Shown one piece after another: positions 1-13,000 of a stretch of DNA of 64,000 nucleotides. Positions within the stretch are counted from its first letter, which is position 1, and every line of letters begins with the position of its first letter. The translations under genes and the position numbers were made by a program. The stretch lies in NCBI GenBank assembly GCA_036877525.1, contig JAZGTH010000002.1, positions 15,221,501 through 15,285,500 on the forward strand. Direction: 5' to 3'. The stretch comes from Chromobotia macracanthus (taxonomy: Eukaryota; Chordata; Actinopteri; Cypriniformes; Botiidae). The notes under the pieces are model-generated. The model saw only the letters and a program-made list of their open reading frames with translations. It ran no database searches and had not been told where the DNA came from.

Positions 1-1367
1 TTATACTGTAGTTGTATTTTTATTCAGAGTCCTGTGTTTGCCTCCTGTTGGTATTCAGTGCTTTGGATGTATTGAGGATTTCTAGAGATCAGCAGTATGT
101 TTGCCTTGCTTTATTTTCTTAATTGACAAAAATGCATTGGATAATATTAGAGAGATGTACTTGGGCAATACTGATGATGTAAAAAGTTATAGGATCTCGA
201 TGTTTTTCATCCCTGATATGTTGAATGTGTCTCAGATTATTGAGTAAAATGTGTTTGTTGGGAAATATTTTCATTTTAACATCACATAAAAAACTTGGCC
301 TCAAACATAATCTTCCAATCATGACATTTTATGACAGAAATGTTTTAATGTGGACCGGAAGGACGAGTTTAAGATCTGCACTTTATAAAGAATGTTTCCC
401 GGCAGGACACCCATTATCTTTTTGTATGTATTTTTTACCTTTGTCGAAAGCTGTTTTGTTTTCATATTATTTTTAATTTAGTTTTAAATAAAAGGGATGG
501 TAGTATGTATCTAAAAATGTTATTTGAACAACACAATCGTAGAGGTCCGTGGTTAATTACCATCTGCCAGACTGAGTCCTCGCCTTCCTGAAAGTGAACA
601 GTATAGTTTGTGTCTACTTTTCTAGTACTGTGTTACTGTACCATTTGTTTGCCCTATGTAACAGATACACAATAGTAAACAACATTTATCTGCTGTGTGT
701 CTAAAACATTTATTTCACTCTTATTACAGAATAAAAGACACTCTGAGAAATGTTTAATATTGATGGAATAGTTATAATAGTTATAGTTACAAATATATAG
801 TTTGAGATAAGAGGAACACAAACCTGATTATTAAATCATATTTTATCATTAGCAGTGTTATCTATAATTCACTAATAAAAATATAATCCATAGACACTAA
901 ACAATAAAAGGCTTTGGTGACAAGACAGAGTCAGCAGAAATACATTCGACTGAAATCACACGTTTAATAATGCAGGTTCGTTTTCATCTGTTGTTTTGTA
1001 GTTTAACCTAAAGTAGCCTGAAACATATTGGTTAGAATATTACATGTTACAGTGCCATTTACCCTATTGATTTTGTTTTTACATAAATTGCATTACTAAA
1101 CAATGATGGATGCATTGAAAACACGCATTAAAACACGCATTCATGCAGCGCCCTTTCTGTTACTTACAAATTTAGCCAGAAAGAAAAACAACAACAAAAA
1201 TCACCCCAAAATGTTCAGAGAGCGCAAAAGCAGAAGTGTTAATGCTGTGATAAAAACAGAGCAGTTTCCTGCCAGAGAAGAGAGAGAAGTCGATGTGAAG
1301 AGCGCTCACGTTTACGAGCTCCAACACCTCATGAATATTAATGAGGGCGACGCGGGCCTACGGAGGT
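1..1367. other. intergenic, no gene seen
   Basis: AT-rich sequence with only short open frames that lack splice context or recognisable similarity. I see no exon, RNA gene or clear mobile element here. Confidence 0.5.
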
Positions 1368-1587
1368 GGGCGGGGCTGTGTTGAATGACGTAAGCTCCGA
1401 ATATGAATTTTAATACAGTGGACCTAATTCATATTCATTATATCGCAGATCCGCTGACTGCTATGGGAGTGAGTCGAAGCGAAAGGAAGAGCATCAGCAC
1501 CGCCACAGGGAGGAAACTGACGGGAGAAAACCTCACAACATCAGGCTGATCAACCTCCAGAGGAGAAGCGACTGAGCGAGCAGGAGG
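1368..1587 (+). promoter_or_regulatory. putative irak1 promoter and 5' UTR
   Basis: A GC box (GGGCGGGGC, 1368-1376) is followed by an ATF/CREB-like TGACGTAA (1386-1393). These lie about 200 bp upstream of the irak1 start codon in a locally GC-richer stretch. No TATA box stands out. The transcription start is inferred to lie between about 1400 and 1500; nothing in the sequence fixes it. Confidence 0.4.
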
Positions 1588-1917
1588 ATGTCCGGAGCGG
1601 AGCACGACCGGGACTTTCTCTACAACTTACCCGCCTGCGTCCTCAATGACTTCACACGGGTCGTGGACTCACTTCCACACTCCGACTGGAGGTTGTTCGG
1701 TAAGATGATCGTGTTTATTTGCTTTGTTAGGTCGCTTTATTCATTTATTTGGAGTCGGTTCGGTTTTTAAGCCCGAACCCCGAGGACGTGTTGATTAGCA
1801 CATTCGCTAACTTGCTTAGCCGTGGTAACGACAGTGGTTAAAACAGTTCAGGTTTTGTTGAGGAAAATGTTTACTCGCTTCTTTTGGGTGTTAATAAAGT
1901 GTAAATCTTCCTCATGA

Positions 1918-1954
<37 letters not shown>

Positions 1955-4900
1955 TTGGCTGTGGATTAGATTTAGCAAAACTAACGACTTAGCCTGGATC
2001 AATGCCACAATTGTTGTCCTGGCCTGATGACAGATGACGTCAGAGCAGATAAAGGGATAAATAACTAACCTGAATAAAATGTGTGAAATAAGGTGGAGAA
2101 GATCACTAGATCACTAGTAGTTTTATCTTGGTTGAATGCTGTCCATGCAGGTGAGATGTTGAGATGACATGGTACAGTATGGTTATGGTTCAATTGTAGC
2201 TTGATTTTTAGATCTTAGTTAAAAGTAATCTGCGTTTAGGAATTAGTATGAACAACTATATTTAGTTTTTCATGTAAGTCAATGGAGATTTACAGCTGTA
2301 TCTACCATGATACACATAGTTTACATTGGCCTTAGTACAGCAGTGTGAAACGTGTTATTAGACACCAGTGTTAACAAAAATATTGAAATTAATCTGAACA
2401 ACGGAAAGATTTAGAAAGTTTCTGATACTTTTGGAAAGAGATCTTTGGAAGCATTCATTTGCTCTGTTGTTACTACAATATTTTGAGAGAGAGTGGTTAG
2501 CATGGTTTAATTCTGTAAGGGGTGCTAACACTGTTTCATTTCCTATGTAGCTTCACAGGTGATTTCTGATCAGACAGAACTGCGTCTTCTGGAGCAAAGC
2601 AGCAGACGGACAGACACACTCATGCACAAATGGGGCTGTCGCAACGGGACGGTTGGAGAGCTTGTGAAGATCCTGGAGGACCTGCAGTGGTTTAGAGCCC
2701 TTGACATCATCCTTCAGCGTATGTCTGATTATCTCACCATCTCTGTCTTGCCTCTGTTGTTCTGTAACCTCTGCAAGATTATCAGGTGGTTTTGTGGCTG
2801 TTATAGAACCCACATTATACCCGTACTTTTTAGATCTAAATTTAGGTACTCTATTGAGAAGTTGCACCGAACATTTCAAAACTGAAATGTGAAAACAAGC
2901 ACAATGTTACGAGGTGTCACTGGTTTTTGATCACTACGGTGACTGTTGGATCACACCCACAACAAATAACATTCTCCACTAACACACACAGACACACACA
3001 CACACACAAAACTATTCAGCATATATTTAGATCTTAGTTATATAACTTTGTACTAAATACAGAGTACATAACTCTGTATTTTCAGTGTTATATACATAAC
3101 TCTATACATAACTCTAATTTACAGAGTTATATACATAACTCTATACATAACTCTAATTTACAGAGTTATATACATAACTCTGTACTAAATACAGAGTGCA
3201 TAACTCTGTGTTTACATATAAATAAATCTAAAATGAAATACATTAGATTATATCCAAAAATAATTTTGTGCAGACATTAAGGTTTTTGGATAATAAATCT
3301 GCTAATATATTTTTTTCTGCCTTTCCACAGAGAGACGCATTTCGCAGTCTCGCTCTGAGCAACAATCATCTTCAACAGATCGACTTTCCATAGTCCCTCA
3401 AAGCAGTACAGTCAGCTGTGAAAAACTGCCTTTCTCTGTCTCTGGTAACATGTTATTCTGAGTTTAAACAGTTATTACACCGGTTGAAAATCAGTAGCTT
3501 CTTAGACATGCTTTCAAGATTCAAAATGTAAAATTTGCTTGGCCACTTAAATCTGACTAACAGAAAACTGACTTTTAACCAGAATAAATCTCGTGTCTTA
3601 TGTACGTCTTGCCATGTCACTTTATAACTGTTGAAGTTTTTGCAGAATTTCAGCCTCTACCTAAACCTGGTCCTCCGCCCAGTGATCTGGACTCTATCAT
3701 TTCAAGAAACTCTATTACAGCAGGAAAGGTGCTTATTTTTAAATTGTCAGACCCATCTGTGAATGACTGAAGTGATGTAAATTTGAAATTGAAAAGTTTG
3801 GTTGGGTTACTGAGGCATTAGTTAGCACATAGATTATGCTAGCCATCTTATTTATCCTTTCAGTTTCCTAATTCACTCACACATTTGTGTTTGTTTATAG
3901 CTGCCGTGCAGGAACCGTGAAGATTCTCTGTCCTCCACCGCAATGTGCTGGCCGTTTGAGGAAGTACAGAGAGGTACATGCAACTTCTCTAAGTGCAGGC
4001 AGATTGGAGAAGGAGGTTTCGGATACGTGTATCGAGCTACGATGAGAAACACAGAGCTGGCTGTAAAGAAGCTAAAAGAGGTATTAGATCAGAAGATGAC
4101 AGCAGTCACGAATAAAGGATAAAAGCATGCTGCATTGACTTTCATTGACATTCATTGTTGTCAAGCTGTTTCATTCAGTTTTTGGATTGTTCCTCTGTTT
4201 GTCCCATGTTGGCGTCCTGAGCAGGACTCTCATTTAAACTGGAATGTGGTGAAGGAAAGCTTCAGGACAGAAGTGGAGAAACTTTCACAGTAAGAAATGT
4301 TCACTTGCCAGCCTCAGCTCCTCTCTCGCACCATGTGCCTGTTTCTCTTCATCAGCTCTTTTAGTCTGGCTGTGATTTGTGGGTTTTTGAAACACAGAAA
4401 GGGACTTGCCCGTTGGAAATGACTGCTCTTTATAAACACTACCTCTTCATGACCTCCAGCCCACCCTTCAAACCGTTCTGTGGTTAGTCCTCATTCTTCC
4501 CTCGTCTTTCTAACCAGGTCATTTTGTCAGACATTCAGCCGTCACTTTCAAGCTTTGCTTCCTTTAGCTACTTTTTAATGCCCTTATTAAATATTTATAT
4601 ATATTATATCATATATAATATTTAATAATTGTAAGCAGCAGGTTTTTATCTTTTTTTGCCCCGCAGATACAGACATCCCAACATAATGGACCTCGTGGGC
4701 TATAGTATAGAGGCACAAATGTATTGTCTCATATATGTTTATATGCCAAACGGGTCTTTAGAAGATCAGCTACACTGTGAGGTGAGCAGCTGCTGTTAAT
4801 TCCTGGTTTAGTTGTGTCGTCTCAAAAATATAAACAATTATTATTTCTTAATCACGTTATCTTCTTCCAAACCTGTGTGACATCTGTTTTTTGTTAAAAG

Positions 4901-7552
4901 ACCTATAAGCTTTCTAGAATGTCCAGGGTGCTCTTTTTGATATTAATGACGATATACATAAGCGCATGTTTAGACTGTCTCTGGACTGTTTTTCAGGACA
5001 ACAGTGCCCTCTCTTGGTCACAGCGTGTTAATGTTTTGCTGGGTACCTCAAAAGCTATTCAGTACCTGCATTCCGGCTCACCAGTGCTCATTCATGGAGA
5101 TATCAAGAGGTCAGTTCAGACTGAACGTTTTAAACATCATATATGCACATCTGTGCACTCCCTAACAAAACAAAGCTTCAAAACTTTTAAAAGTTTCAAA
5201 GCTTTTAATGCAATTCATTTTTTTGTCACCGGTGTCTAAAGTACCAGCACCAAAACGAGTGCAAGTATTTGTGATTTATAGTTTGTTTAAGGGACATTGT
5301 CGAGTCATACATGTTTATAAATACATATACTGTAGGCCCTGTTTACTTTCTTAATGCATGCTTCTTGTCTTACTGTTAATGATTCATCAGTGCATTTTAA
5401 TTGTAGCATAAACATTTTTTATAAGAATGTCATTTCATCTCAACTTTATCTGCGTCCACCAGACGTCTTTAACAATCCATGTTTCCATTATCACAGCGCC
5501 AACATTCTTTTAGGGAATCATCTGGAGCCAAAACTTGGGGACTTTGGAATGGCACGTTTGTGTCGGAACCCCAACAAAACTCCAGGCAAAACGACCAGCG
5601 TGGCTCAGACCTCAACGGTACGAGGAACTGTGGCGTATCTCCCGGAGGAGTACCTGAAGGATGGCCAGCTGGGGGTGGAGATTGATGTCTACAGCTTTGG
5701 TGTGGTAGGAACAATCTGAAATACATACACAGCTGGTGATTAACACTAAACCTTCATGTGACACAACAAAAGCGTCATAGTTATAATTTTGTAAAATCAT
5801 TTTTATTTTTTTAATTTGTGAGCTCATGCTCATATGCTTTTTGGAAAAAACATGCAGCACATTACTTCTTCCATCTTTGGTAACATTTTGGTGCACCACA
5901 GGTCATGTTAGAGATTCTTACTGGACGACAGGCTCTGGATGTTGATGACCAGTCCAAAAATGTTTACTTGGTGAGAAAAGTTGAAGCCTCATGTTTTAGG
6001 CTCATTATGCAGTTGCTGAGGATTATAAACTCTGTATTGCCCACAGAAAGATCTGGTGAAGGAGGTGGAGGATGAAGACCGAAGCTTCAGCAGTGGAAAG
6101 CTCTCGCGGGAACTGTCTTTCTCTCAAGCAGCGGAGAACATCTGCAGAAAACATCTGGATCCTCGTCTGATAACTGAAGACACACCTGCCCTGCACGGAT
6201 CAGTGCAGATCTCCAGACTGGCCTGTCAGTCTCTAGACCGGCGGAGGAAGAAGAGACCTCCCATGACTGAGGTAGGAGCATCTGTTGATGTGCTGTCATG
6301 TTTATCTTGATAAACAATATTCAGGGGGTCATGTGATCTGTTCATACAACAGGCCTCATGAGGAAACCCACTTTGTGTAAAATTAGACCGTTTGTTGACT
6401 GGAGTCAAAAGAAACATTAGGAAGAAACACTAATTGCCTAATTCATGTCTTCTTTTGGCCTGTTGTTGTGTTACAGGTATTCAGAGAACTCCAGGATGTT
6501 CATTCAGGGTTGAAGACCTCTGGAAGATCAGCAGTGGTGAAAATGTGTCCGGCACCATCTCATCTGTCCACCCCAGAACCTTTGCGCTCTGAAAACAGCT
6601 CTCTGGACTCTCTCGCTCACCAGTTCTCCAAACTGTGTCCTCAGGAGAACACTTACCCCTGCCTTCATAAGCCTGTCTTTCCTACCTTCACCTCTGTGGT
6701 GACTCAGTCAGGCAAGTGTGAGTGGAATGCTGAATCATGGGCTTCACAGTGGTCTGGAGTGCCATGTGAGTCAGATGAGAGTCAAAGCTTCTTTAACTAC
6801 TCAACAAACCACTGTAGCAGCTCTCCACCCTCATCCAGCTGGGCCTCTGACGTTCAGAGCACTAAATTAAGTGGATCTTTAGTTGACAACCTGTTACGGT
6901 CCAATCCAAATGAGGGTAAGGACATTTTTGTAAACAAAAATCTTAATAATTTAATCTGAGCTCTTTAAACCAGCATGTTTTCTGAATGTCTGACTCTTTT
7001 TCTTGTTCCTCTTTTGTTCTCTGCCTGTTCTTCACAGATTGTTCTGAGCAGAGAGTTTTAATTAATCCTGTGGGGCAGCGACCTGTGCAGAAAATGGAGC
7101 TTTATCAAGATGGAAGAATTCTAACCTCTGATCTGCTGTCGTCAGGTGATTCATTATGCGTGTAAAAAATGAACTGTGGATCAGTATCAGAGTGTAATTA
7201 CAATAACTCTTTACAAACGCCTGGAGCCGACACTTCCGCTCTTTAGACAACCATGAACAACTGCTGCTGAAAAACCTGGAAGTGTGGTTGACATCTCAAA
7301 CATTTCATTTATAAAACATGCAAATGACATTATAAAATATTCAGTTGAGAAGATGATGCTAGATTAGATTTCCAAAATGTACTGACTGTCGTATATTGTT
7401 GAGACAATTTTATGAATAAAAAATACTAATGAATAGTATACTTACATCTTGTCATTATTTCTTTGCGTTATTTTTCAGATGGAGGGATGAATACTCAAAC
7501 AAGAGAGCCAGAGGAGAGTGATGAATTTGACACCACTGTATTCACCCACTGA
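1588..7552 (+). CDS. irak1: interleukin-1 receptor-associated kinase 1
   Basis: Cytoplasmic Ser/Thr kinase that joins MyD88/IRAK4 at Toll and IL-1 receptors and passes the signal to TRAF6. Coding exons: 1588-1699, 2551-2718, 3331-3444, 3646-3728, 3901-4080, 4225-4289, 4667-4781, 4997-5109, 5497-5704, 5902-5970, 6047-6271, 6477-6915, 7038-7145, 7479-7552. All junctions keep frame and give 690 aa (human 712). Residues about 8-95 are the death domain. The kinase domain has the glycine loop GEGGFGYV near 195, lysine K215 (LAVKK), catalytic HGDIKSAN (D314) and DFG (D332). The IRAK-type tyrosine gatekeeper appears in MYCLIYVYMPNG. Three TRAF6-binding motifs of the form PxExx(acidic/aromatic) are kept: PQENTY, PCESDE and PEESDE. 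The start is preceded by a purine-rich context and matches the family N-terminus. It lies upstream of hcfc1 in the same orientation, as part of a conserved neighbourhood. Confidence 0.95.
1919..1951. repeat. (GTCT)n microsatellite
   Basis: About eight tandem GTCT units in irak1 intron 1. Confidence 0.9.
3040..3215. repeat. palindromic tandem repeat in irak1 intron 2
   Basis: Units of about 43 bp built around the palindrome AGAGTTATATACATAACTCT recur two to three times, with further ATAACTCT half-sites on both sides. Each unit can fold on itself. A (CA)n tract lies just upstream (about 2983-3008). No function is implied. Confidence 0.75.
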
Positions 7553-7935
7553 CGTATGAGACTGACAACACAAACATGTTGTATTATTTTAAAAATATTT
7601 ACATACTCTTGCAGTTTGTTTATGGTACTTTTTGTTGCAGAAAGATAATTTCATAAATACCTCAGTGTGACTGCAGAATAACGCTGCAGAATAATGTTAC
7701 TTTTATAGCATGTGGAAAAGAAAGCTCTGATCCTGTAAATCTTGACTGGTGAGACAGAGTTACCCCATCAGTTATTGTTATGCGCCTGTTATTTTGGCGA
7801 TTGATCTCTGACTGTTTTTTGTCTTTGTTCTCAAAGATCCTGCAATCATGAAAGTGTTGATTTTAAGAGTAAAAACTCATGTTTATGGATAATTAAGTCA
7901 TATTTAATATTAATATACACACTGGTATTGTATAA

Positions 7936-7989
7936 AATAAACATCTACATTTTGTAGTGCAAAGTTTGAAATGGTTAATATTTAATAAA
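7936..7989 (+). terminator. irak1 poly(A) signals
   Basis: Two AATAAA hexamers (7936-7941 and 7984-7989) lie about 400 bp after the irak1 stop codon, in the expected orientation. They would end a short 3' UTR. Choice between them cannot be made from sequence. Confidence 0.5.
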
Positions 7990-8619
7990 ATGGTTAAATA
8001 ATACCAGCACAGTTTTGTGTTTCTTTAAACAGAAAATGATATAGATAATTGTAATAGATCCTAATATAGATTCTTATATTTGACTCAGTACTTTAAAGCT
8101 GTGTGTTTTATATTGTTCCTACACCTCTAGTTGTTACCAGTGTTTGTTTATTTCATAGGTGTTTGTCTGCAGGTTTTAATGTAATCTTTAAAGCAAAAGC
8201 AACCATTCGGCTGAGTTTCTGATCATAACAAAAACATCATTTTCAGAAGCAATGTTAATGAATTTAATCTACTAAACAAAATTCAGTCTGGATTATTTGT
8301 TTATTATTGTTATTATTTATTAACATTGCGATTTAGTGAACTTAATATGCCCATATTAGTGTCGAGAGAACAGAATGAACAGCCCTGACACAATTGACCT
8401 AAACTCGCATCTATAATAATCTCACTAAATGTGACAGTATTAGCAAACCTGTATTGGAAAACAGTAGAGTTTAATATGGATGATTTCTATTCATGATCAT
8501 TATTAGTGTTGCGGCAGAGCATTAATTGTGGAGCTGTGACGAGCATCACGGGTGATGGATCAGATGGCAGATCTGGAGGCTGAACCGCTGCGCTGTCTCA
8601 CTACTGACGCCGTGACAAG
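7990..8619. other. irak1-hcfc1 intergenic stretch
   Basis: AT-rich DNA with no supported exon. GC content and CpG frequency rise towards 8500, where the hcfc1 upstream regulatory region appears to begin. Confidence 0.4.
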
Positions 8620-9716
8620 AAGATGGCGGCTTCCTGGGCGGCATGAAAAGATGTAGAGTTAGCCAATTCTCCAGTGAAAGAATCGCCCAGGGTTCAGTTC
8701 GTTTTCTGAGTCCTCCCTCGCCATTTATATAGTACATTAACAAATCGGAACGAGTAAGTATTTTGTACTGCAGAATGAGACAATCTTTCTTATTTTGCTT
8801 CTTTTTATGGCGGCTAACGGTACACCCGCCATCTTTGAGGGACGCTAAGCGAGTAGCCTGACAAAACAATAACTGAAGTTGAACTGTGCAAGTCGAATAA
8901 AATGCCAATTTTAACATTAAATAAAACAGTAAAAATGAAACATGTAACATCTTCTCTGTTATGCCGGATGAGTATGTAGAATGGACAGCGTTTAATGGGT
9001 TATCGAAGCTAAGTGGCTGCCCAGTGGATCTCAATGAACCTGTGCTAGCATGCTAATAACTAGCTGTAATCAGCGCTATTTCTAACTCAGTGTAACATGT
9101 AAAAGTTGTATATGAGACTACATACGGTCCAGTACTGGTTGTGGAAATATGTTTTATTTGTGAAGACACATGCGTTTGGATTTGCAAACACCTTCATTTC
9201 TCAAGAGGGGTGGATTGTTTGGTTTGTTTATCAAGATGGCGGCACCCAGACAAGAGAGGCATGAAAATCCACAACCCCGCAAAAATCAACCGTTTTATTT
9301 TGATACACAATTGAAATGTCATTTTTCTGACATTTTAAACAAATCCAAAATCTAATGAACAATGCAATTTAATTGGATGTATGTTGGTGTGGTGGAGTTC
9401 CGTACTGTCAACTTAAAGGAAAGCTGTTATTTTGTTCACCGCCCATTTGTGTTCGTTAGCTTGTGTGTGTTAGCCTAGCCGATTAGCCGCTAGTGTTGCA
9501 GCTACAAGATGGCGGCATCCACACACTCGCTGTGCTCTTATTTTCACAGTAAAATTGAACCCAATGTCGCACTTTTCTTTTAGACATTGGACTTTAATGT
9601 GCACAGAAGACCTCATATAGAGGGTTTGGGGATGTTTTCCTTTATTTCTCAGTCAATGCGCGTCTGTTGAGTTGCCGGTGTTGATGAAAAGCGTCGTTTG
9701 CCGCTAAAATGGCGGT
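8620..9716 (+). promoter_or_regulatory. YY1-type motif cluster upstream of hcfc1
   Basis: Six ATGGCGG cores occur in 1.1 kb. AAGATGGCGGC is exact at 8620-8630, 9233-9243 and 9506-9516. ATGGCGGC lies at 8807-8814, the inverted form CCGCCATCTT at 8826-8835, and AAAATGGCGG at 9706-9715. AAGATGGCGGC is the established YY1 binding and initiator-proximal element of TATA-less promoters. The cluster lies 0.3 to 1.4 kb before the hcfc1 start codon and no coding exon interrupts it. It may therefore mark the hcfc1 CpG-type promoter or an untranslated first exon. Occupancy and the actual transcription start are inference. Confidence 0.55.
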
Positions 9717-10024
9717 TCGCGCAGCGTCCTGCTAACGGCTAACCCCTTCACACTCAGTGTAGTTTACTTTATTGACTCCTGTGTCCCGAATAAATATACT
9801 AGCTGGTTTCACCGAATATTTCTGGCGTGCTGGCTAGCTTTTGTTTCAGATACATTGCGGTAAACCTGCGCGTTTCCGTGACCTATTTAGCTCGAAGCTA
9901 CATAGCGAGCTAATCCCGTTATCGCTACAACAATAGCGCCGAGCTTTAGACACACGAATGCTGTTTCCATCCGCACTGAAACCGGGGCTGTACGTGGCGT
10001 TTGTCTCTCGCTAGAACAGTGGAC

Positions 10025-13000
10025 ATGGCTTCTTCAGGCACCGCGGCCTCTGGAGCTGCCGTTCTGCAGCCGCGCTGGAAGAGAGTTCTGGGCTGGTCCG
10101 GCCCGGTTCCGCGCCCGAGACACGGACACCGAGCTGTGGCCATTAAAGAGCTGATGGTGGTGTTCGGCGGAGGGAATGAAGGGATCGTGGACGAGCTGCA
10201 CGTCTATAACACAGGTTTGTGTGACATGCATGAGCTTTATATGCTGGAACGGATTGTTTTGTTAGCCAGATAGTCTGTGGCTTGCTGGTCACATTTAGCC
10301 TCTCTCTCATTAGCTCTGATTATATTATTACAAACACACATGCGGCTGAACGTTTACATCTACATTAGCTCTTGAAATTAATTTTGCATTAAATGCTTGT
10401 ACAGCAATAGCCCTGCTGCGTTAGCTCACCGCGCAGTTAGCTGCTAGCCACCCTGGAAAAGAAAACCAGCATAACGGACCGGCTACATGAGCTAACTAGC
10501 CGTCAAGAATTAGCACACAGCTCTGTCCCCAGATTACAGTGACGTTTGCATTGATGTTTTTGCATTAGTTAACGCGCCGAGTGTGTGTGCGATATTGTTT
10601 TGAGCTGCACGGTGTTGTTGAGGTGTGTGACTGTCTGATGTTAGCCAGCTAACGCACTAGCACTAGCCGTCTTCAGCTGCGGAACTGTCACGCCAGGAGA
10701 ACCGCAAGAGAACCGGCGGGGTAGAGGAACGCCTGCTACGTCATCACAACACAGGCCCCGCCCACTTTATTTCCCGCATTGGGTGCACTGAATGAGTGAA
10801 ATGGGGACACGACACTGTTAATCCCCATGAAGAATAAAATAACATGAGGAATATACGGCATGTGCACTGGGATGTTGAATAAATGATACTGGGCAGTGGT
10901 TGTTGCTTTGACGAGGAGGAGGATTCGTTGCAACACAACACTGAATGAGCATTATGCATCAAAACCACAGTGACTCAATGTGTGTATGTTTCTCAACAGC
11001 CACCAATCAGTGGTTTATTCCTGCTGTGCGGGGTGATATTCCTCCTGGCTGTGCTGCTTATGGATTTGTGTGTGAGGGCACCAGACTTCTGGCATTTGGG
11101 GGTATGGTGGAGTATGGGAAGTACAGCAACGACCTTTATGAACTACAGGTAAGACCTACAATTGGAGAGTTTTGTTGGCCAAGTATACCTGAACAATGAA
11201 TTTGTTGCTGGTTAGGGTGTTGCTATAGTGCAGATGATCTAACAGCAGTGACATAACAGTGCAGTTATAGTCTGGGTATTGCAGTTGTAGACTGGATGCA
11301 TATAAATAAGAGAGAAATTGCACATGGTTAATTCTATCATCATAGTCGGTATATTATTACAGGTCCAGTGTAACATGATGTTTTATCTGTCATGATACTT
11401 TTATTGTACCAGTTTTTTATTATAGGCATTAACAGTTGTAGCAGTGAATTAGTACTAAACTGCTTTCTATGTAAGTGACTGTGGCTTAAACTGTTTTAAA
11501 CAGGCCAGCAGGTGGGAATGGAAACGGTTGAAGCCCAAAGCCCCCAAAAACGGACCACCTCCTTGTCCCCGTTTGGGTCACAGCTTTTCACTTGTTGGAA
11601 ACAAATGCTATTTGTTCGGCGGACTGGCTAACGACAGTGAAGATCCCAAAAACAATATTCCAAGGTACAAAAGTGCACTCACAGTTTATGCTTAAAATGA
11701 ATCTAGATCTTTCAGGAACATGTGAGCAGCTGATCCAGAACTATAAGATCTTCGTTTTTCCACCAGATACCTGAATGACCTGTACACACTGGAGCTGCGT
11801 CCAGGAGCAAATGTGGCAGGTTGGGACATCCCCATCACATACGGAGTGCTGCCGCCTCCTCGCGAGAGCCACACTGCTGTCATCTACACTGAGAAAACTT
11901 CAAAGAAGTCTCGCCTCGTCATCTACGGCGGCATGAGCGGCTGCCGCCTCGGAGACCTCTGGACTCTAGACATAGGTGAGTGAAAGAAAACCTTTGTGAC
12001 TTCTGTTCAATTGTTAAATAAGAAAACATTGACTTGTGGTCAGCTTTTGGAAACTGTGTGTGATGAACATGCTCTGTTGTATAGATACTTTGACCTGGAA
12101 CAAACCTGCTATTAGTGGCACAGCACCTCTGCCCCGCAGTCTGCACTCTGCCACCACTATAACCAACAAGTGAGTGACCTTCTCAAGATACCTCCAGCAA
12201 CAGTGCATTTCCACAGAGTCTCCCTGGAACAAATGTTAAGAGAACGGTCAAGATGTGATTTATCACTAATGAATTGACTTTCATAATCTTTAGAAGCTTT
12301 AATAATCTAGGTGCCACTGTCTCATTTTTGCTCTTTTCACAGGATGTTTGTGTTTGGTGGATGGGTCCCTCTGGTCATGGATGATGTCAAAGTAGCAACA
12401 CATGAGAAGGAATGGAAATGCACTAACACGCTGGCATGCTTAAATCTCGGTAGGTACTTGGTCTGTTCTTTTCAGTATTCCAGTAGGTTTGATTATGTCA
12501 GTGTTTCTGTGACATTTCTGTGTTTCTGTTTTCTTTGTTTGCCATCTTGAATGCATTTTGTCACTTGCTTGTCACAATGCATTCTGGGATTACAACTGTA
12601 AAGGATATATACAGTGCTGCCGTTACTAGTACAGTGCAGTTTACTAGTAGTAATATGCCTCTTACAGCAGCACAATACATTGAAATATTGCAAATGTACA
12701 TATCACAATGGTTTACAATTACTCACAGCTTTCTTTTCCCAGAAAGAATTTGAAACATTGGTTTTCAGTTTTTAAATTTAATTAAAATAGATTTTACTAA
12801 TTTAAAGTGTTTTCATAAAGTCACAGTATTTAGCAAGTGATCACATTTTCTTTGATATTGTGTAACGCTATGAAAGATTTCGAGTCTCAGCAGTTTCCTG
12901 ACACTAGGTTTTAAACAGCACTTTCTCTTGCTCATTTGTTTTCCTCTTGTTCCTGTCAGACACAATGTCTTGGGAGACTATCGTGATGGACACACTGGAG

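Noticed and set aside
1588..7552. Inactive IRAK (IRAK2/IRAK3-like) pseudokinase
   Set aside because: The catalytic lysine, HGDIK aspartate and DFG are all present, with three TRAF6 motifs as in IRAK1.
8546..9034. 162-codon minus-strand ORF
   Set aside because: Low-complexity, no recognisable family or splice context, and it overlaps the YY1-motif regulatory region.
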